A stretch of DNA of 64,000 nt. Source: Trichoplax sp. H2 (Eukaryota > Placozoa > Uniplacotomia > Trichoplacea). Of the stretch, positions 55,520 to 64,000 are shown piece by piece (within the stretch, counting starts at the first letter, position 1; the number at the start of each line of letters is the position of its first letter). The notes below the pieces were generated by a model that saw only the letters and a list, made by a program, of their open reading frames with translations, did not search any database and was not told the origin of the DNA. The DNA is taken from contig NOWV01000003.1 of NCBI GenBank assembly GCA_003344405.1, positions 1,426,001-1,490,000 on the forward strand. Direction: 5' to 3'. A program made the position numbers and the translations under genes.

Positions 55520-57345
55520 TTTGCTATTTTCTGTTTTACTCTTAACGATCATAATTGTACATTAATAACGCGAGGACAAAGCGCTCATGCCACGCATTTA
55601 TATATATATATAATAATTTGAAATTCTATTGATAACACGATACTCGTATACTATACGTTAAAGATTGATCGCTTTGAAAATCTAGCGACATACTTCCAGA
55701 TATAAATTCAATTTTTAACGATTTGTTTACATTGCATAGGCATTCATCTACTAGATCAGAGGATTGATCTATAACCGTAATGCCTTAAACCAATCCATTG
55801 TATTAGTAATTTTTGTATTTGCCAAATTAACTTGTGGTTCTTGCCTAAGCTGCTTTGACTGTTTTATCAATTATGCAAAACATCACATGATTTTGTACTG
55901 TATAAGTGTACATATACATAGAGAGCGCCTTTGCGCTTCAATATTACCGTATGTACAATGTGAGAAATTAATGATATTGTATTTATACCTCATCAAAAAC
56001 AGATAATAAAAAATAATAATATCCATATTCTTAATTTTGTATACCTGAGCTGCGAGTGTCTTCCATGGAAACAATATTATTATTCAATCATCTGCCTTAT
56101 CATTCATCTAGTTTCTACTATGCCGTCTTAAAACAGTAACAGTATACTTTATTATCTGTTATTATGCTTCCAGTAAACAAACCATGGCTATCAAGAGCAG
56201 TTTACGGTAGCACTGTAATGCATAAACATGCATATGATGTACAGTACTGTATAAAAATAATTCACTTTAGCACAAGCTATAATCGCATGAAATTCATGAA
56301 AAATATTATTCAATAAATATTATTAATGACGGACATCAGATTCTTCTCTGGCTCAATGCTAAATCTTTCCTTTATTACTGTAGCGACTACCTCATGATTG
56401 TATCTTCCTGCCGTACTAGATAGTAAAGTTATAATAACGTCAGTACATGGAAGACCCCTCATTTCATACTATAACTTGCAGTTTACTCAAGCACATGGCC
56501 AAATCGCATGAAATTAACAAAACAAGTTGGCTTTTCGTGCTTGTCTCTCTCTACACCACATTTTGCACTATCGGTTGCATCCTATAATTATTGTTACTTC
56601 GAGAAATCAATTTCTATACTACATTTTTGAAACCCAAAGTTCTTATGAGCTTACTCTTGAGTAGGACGAATCTTTCAAGACATAACATAAGGTAAATCAA
56701 CTACGACGATCAACGATTCATTGCTATGTTGCGTACATTAATTAATAAAAAAGAAATAGTAGGACAGAGCGCAGTATTGCGGAGCTGCAGGCCCGCAGCT
56801 TTTGCAATGACCTGACTGTTATTAATGAATTAATTAAAGCACTACCTGTACCACCTGTACTGATGGTGCTTTTCAAACACTTTACTGTTCTAAATAGTAC
56901 TGTTACACCTGTCGATGGTTTACGTTTGTGCGCATACATACCGTAGGTACAGTATCCATGTGTATCTGGATACTGTACTGTACTGTACTGTAGACTGCTC
57001 TTCGCTGCTACAAAATCTCTCTGCTGCGTTGTCCACCTCCTCCATGTGCACCGGTGATTGCATCTCGTCGAGCTGTATTTACTGTTAGTTATATGCATTA
57101 ATTAAGCCCTAAGTACGGTAAATTCTTGTGTACGTAGCAAATAGCTGGTTAGGGAATTATTGAATTTATAACTCTTTACTTGCATCAAGAATATTCAAGT
57201 TGAACTACTAGCTTAATTGAATGGTGACGGTCTGAGATTGCGACTTCGACATTATTAAACAGCGCTCAGTTGGTTATTGCAAGACGATTTATATATCAAT
57301 TCAAATTGGTATGACATCCATGCAACTAAAGCAGTTTATCATCGT
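55520..57345. other. Intergenic between MRPL16 and NOP9
   Basis: 1.8 kb without a recognised gene. A 118-codon minus-strand frame (56742-57098) passes through a TACTGTACTGTACTGTA array and shows no domain. An undetected 5' exon of NOP9 could lie in the last few hundred bases, since a CAG acceptor-like site occurs near 57269. Confidence 0.4.
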
Positions 57346-60336
57346 ATGATAAAAATGAGTAAGCAAGATTCTCATCGTCTAGATAGTGATACTTTAAGTT
57401 ACTTTAAAAGAGTAAAAGAAGTTATCCAAGATGACTCCTTTGAAAATGATGAAGATAAATCTATGTTTGTCCAAAATGTTTTCGAGCAAGTGCTGGACAA
57501 GACAATCGAGCTGTGCAAGCATCAAAATACATCCTTAATTTTAGAGCAATTAATACCTATGATGAATCATAATCAAATTTGCGCATTTGATGCTAAATTG
57601 AAGGAATCTTTTAAATCGTTAGCAACAGATCGTGCAGGTAGTCATGTAATCCAAGCAGTTATCGCCAAGATAACAAAATTATTACAAGAGAACAATTTAA
57701 AAGAGAAAATTCTGACTATGTATATGGAATTGATTTGTCAAACTTGCCAAATAGTTCAGCAAGAAATAACTACTTTGATATTTGATACTTATGCTTCTCA
57801 TATCTTAAGACAAATCTTGGTACTTATAAGTGGCTTACGTACTACTGATAATAACTTGGATAAACCATCACAACCTGTAAAATTAAGACATAAAGAGGCC
57901 AATTCAATTGATTATTACTTACAGAAAGAATTGAACATTGCTATTAGAAAACCATTGAACAATAGATTGATGGAATTAACAACAGAAATTACTTCAAAAT
58001 GCAACTTTAACCACATCATAACAAACACTATGAGTTGTTCAGTACTAGAGGTCCTCCTCACAGCTCTCGCTAAAGGCAATACACCATCATGTAGGGATTT
58101 AATTCTAAAAATTATAGGTGAAATTGATTCTTTTAACCTTCGACATCATGATAGCAGGTGATTATTCTTACTCTTTAAATTGTACTTTAAACGGCTTACT
58201 GAATCTTTCTGATCTATCAATTAAGCCGCTGGCATAATACGTACTCTCATATGCTAGCGAAACCATCATGTGCATCTCCTTTCCATATGCGTATATTACA
58301 CTGTTGATGGGCACGTACAATCTATAAAAGTTCTAACCGTTACCTGAATTTTTTATTTCAGCTCTAGTATTTTACCTTGCTTCAGCCATCCTGTTGTTAG
58401 TCACCTTTTCGACAAGATCCTGCAAGTTGCATCTGCTAACACTCTGGATCACGTCTATTCCAAATATCTTAAGAATTCTCTATTGACGATGTCCCTTCAT
58501 CCAATTGCTAATCACTCCGTACAAAATTTTATATCTCATAGCCAATTCGAAACTCAAGTATGGCTAATTACCGATAAAATGAAATTATGAAGCGTTATAC
58601 TGATACAATAATTTAGTAATTATTGCATTAATTACGACGTACTTTTGCCTTATATACTATTTATGATGGCAGTTATAATTAAAATTACATCCTTGATACA
58701 GATATCGTAGTGTCCTCCTATTAATACATAGTATCAGATGCTGATCTTACCGCAGATTTTGTTATTTAATTTTTAGATAGAAAGTGCCATGAGCGAGCTC
58801 TCAGATTATTTCGAAGATATCTTTGCTGTTGGCCACTGTGGTATTATTGTTAGTATGCTCCAGACTGGTGTTCGGTATCCTAAGTATCAAAAGAAATTAT
58901 GGAAGTCGCTTGTTACGGCATTTCATGTAACAGAAGATCAAGACTACTACAACAAATGTGTCCTATTGATTATCACATTAAGCACATACGAAGTATATTT
59001 TAACGTTGAAAATGTAGGTATCATACCAAATAAGAAATAATCATAGTGTAACTGGTGATTACGCAAGATGAGTTAAACGATATTTTAATGTAGTAATATA
59101 ATATATAAACAATAGTTAGTATATTCCTTATACTGCTTTCAGTAGTGTTCGTAATTGCCACAAAATTGACAAATTAATACGTATATATCTCGTTTCCGTT
59201 ATTTTATTTCAATAAACATATTTTATTTACTCCTTTTCTAGACCGATGGTGTTACAGAAAATAAGACTCTAACGGAAATTAATCATTTTGGAGCTTTGAT
59301 TCTACAATCGTTATTTAAGTTTAACAGCAATTCCGACCTATTAAAGAGTTGGTTTCTATTAAAACGTGAGGAATTACTTTTCATTGCATGCGATATAACT
59401 GGCAATCATATTATTGAAGCTTTTTTTGAAAGTTCAACCATTTCTTATAAGAAAAAAAAGAAATTGATCGATCTTTACAAGGTAACTTACCAAATATGAA
59501 GATGAAGATACGATCAATAGATGTCATTAACTGAAAAACTACGATTATTTCTATTTGATGAATTCGCTATAGGGATCTTATTGCCATTTAGCTTGCAATA
59601 AGTATGGAAGTCGGTCACTGGAATGCTGCTGGCGTGCTGCAGAAATGACTTTGAAGGAAGAAATTGCAAAAGAATTAGTTGAACAAGGATCTAATTTGCG
59701 ATCTAATTTTTACGGAAAGATTATATTTCATAAATGTAATTTGCAATATTTTAAAAAAAAAATCGAAATGTGGTCATCAAAGGAACAAGCTAAAGATAGA
59801 AAGCGACAAACTCTCTCCAGTATATTAGATGCAGTTAACGATAATACTAAACAAGCTAAGAGAGCTTTAGCCAAAAGCTCTAACTTATCTGACTCTAAGA
59901 AGGGATCAAATTATTTTGGTAAGGAACTATCATTATTAGGATTTAAGCCACAAAATTTGGAAGAAGCTGATAATGCAGAAAAGGTATGTCAACCCTAAAG
60001 TATACGTATTGAACGACTAGCATCAATCTAAATATCTACTTTTTAAGTACACCATGTTTGTTTGTATTACACGCGTAATGGTATGTATTCCTTTTCCAGA
60101 ATACCGCTACAAGTTCCAAAACTACCACTGATTGTATAGATGAAGTATTTGGCAAAGCAAATATGGACAATAAGGGTAACATACAATCGAAGAAATTAAA
60201 AACGCAGGTGTCAGAAAAACAACAAGGTGATAACTCGGAAGTAAAGAAAGACATGCAACCTATCTTAGAAGCGATTACTTCTATCAAAAAAAGAAAAAAA
60301 TCAAAAAAGACTACGAAACGAAAGTTTATGTCTTAA
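57346..60336 (+). CDS. NOP9: NOP9, nucleolar Pumilio-repeat RNA-binding protein
   Basis: A Puf-like protein that binds pre-rRNA near ITS1 and is needed for 18S rRNA maturation in the nucleolus. Exons: 57346-58157, 58362-58557, 58777-59013, 59242-59481, 59573-59983, 60100-60336. They sum to 2133 nt, 710 aa; human is 636. Family features in order are DTLSYFKRVKEVI, HQNTSLILEQLIPM, ATDRAGSHVIQAVI, TYASHILRQIL, HPIANHSVQNFI, CDITGNHIIEAFF, LACNKYGSRSLECCW and the conserved close RQTLSSILDAV. The C-terminus is a Lys-rich nuclear/nucleolar signal (KKRKKSKKTTKRK). The frame stays open a little upstream of the chosen Met, so the true start may be in an upstream exon. The repeats with GSHV/GNHI/GSRS motifs make the call firm. 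Confidence 0.9.
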
Positions 60337-63566
<3,230 letters not shown>

Positions 63567-64000
63567 GGTGTATAAGTTGGCTTTAAAATTATTTTAGTTG
63601 CCAATTGTGAATATTACACCTTTGTAAGAATTATGCTACGAAAACTTAGCTAAATTGTATCGATTTCCGTTTCGGTATTATCTATATACTCCTTAGTACA
63701 GCGTTCACCGTTGTTGTTAAATTCTTTCGTATTGTTCTTAACTTTCATATTGTTAGTCATTGTCACTTTTTGATCATCATATCTATTCAAAATTTGTTAC
63801 TTTCCTCTAAAGTATCTTGCTTGTAAGCAAAACTCATAAATAAACACAATAAGTGTCCAATTGATAATCGAAAATCGTCGCTTAATTCTGATTGATTTAA
63901 TACTTTTTGTTGTGCAACCTTTAACGGACGAAAACTTATCACGCTTACAAAACACTAATTTAAAACAGCTAGTCCATTATTTTGGATATAACATCACATC
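63567..64000. other. Downstream of PSMA7, window end
   Basis: 434 bp with a candidate polyadenylation signal AATAAA near 63839. Nothing further is seen before the window ends. Confidence 0.45.

Noticed and set aside
56742-57098. 118-codon minus-strand ORF
   Set aside because: It runs through a TACTGTACTGTACTGTA array, has no recognisable domain and no upstream promoter cue. Probably a chance frame.

Overview
This is a eukaryotic nuclear segment, AT-rich and gene-dense. It carries thirteen recognisable protein-coding genes, twelve of them broken by many short GT-AG introns, mostly 50-500 bp. Gene content (AREL1, POMGNT2, SPRTN, an RBL pocket protein, PRMT5, TFAM) is that of an animal. Compact introns, low GC and protein sequences fairly close to vertebrate ones suggest an early-branching metazoan; a placozoan (Trichoplax/Hoilungia type) is my best guess. 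That is an inference from style and content, not a database result. Gene models were built by hand from splice signals, reading phase and recalled family sequences. For most genes the summed exons are an exact multiple of three, which supports the models.

Layout. 762-6791 (+) AREL1, filamin repeats plus HECT ligase, with one apparent 1-nt frameshift. 7755-10428 (-) SPRTN DNA-protein crosslink protease. 10871-13600 (+) HAO-type 2-hydroxyacid oxidase ending in a peroxisomal SKL signal. 16457-22072 (+) TMEM62 metallophosphoesterase membrane protein. 24459-25515 (-) partial TFAM, mitochondrial HMG-box factor. 25516-29666 is gene-poor and rich in short palindromic arrays. 30263-39767 (+) RBL (p107/p130) pocket protein with a 2.7 kb repeat-containing first intron. 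40118-41962 (-) intronless POMGNT2. 42083-43097 is a duplicated block split by 20 Ns. 43182-47622 (+) AFG3L2 mitochondrial m-AAA protease. 48791-54232 (-) PRMT5. 54604-55519 (+) MRPL16. 57346-60336 (+) NOP9. 61520-63566 (+) PSMA7.

Functional themes. Three genes are mitochondrial (TFAM, AFG3L2, MRPL16), one peroxisomal (HAO), and three concern proteolysis or ubiquitin (AREL1, SPRTN, PSMA7). These are housekeeping genes and I see no sign of an operon. Two head-to-head pairs (SPRTN/HAO, PRMT5/MRPL16) are separated by under 450 bp and may share promoters. AREL1/SPRTN, TMEM62/TFAM, RBL/POMGNT2 and AFG3L2/PRMT5 are convergent.

The most unusual non-coding signal is a dispersed family of arrays built from TAC-A/T-G pentamers, which are self-complementary at many scales. 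They occur in nearly every larger intergenic gap. I did not find a convincing new multi-gene system. The items most worth checking are these arrays, a 40-bp perfect hairpin near 29.3 kb, the duplicated block at the assembly gap, the AREL1 frameshift, two GC-AG introns and an unrecognised ORF head-to-head with RBL.
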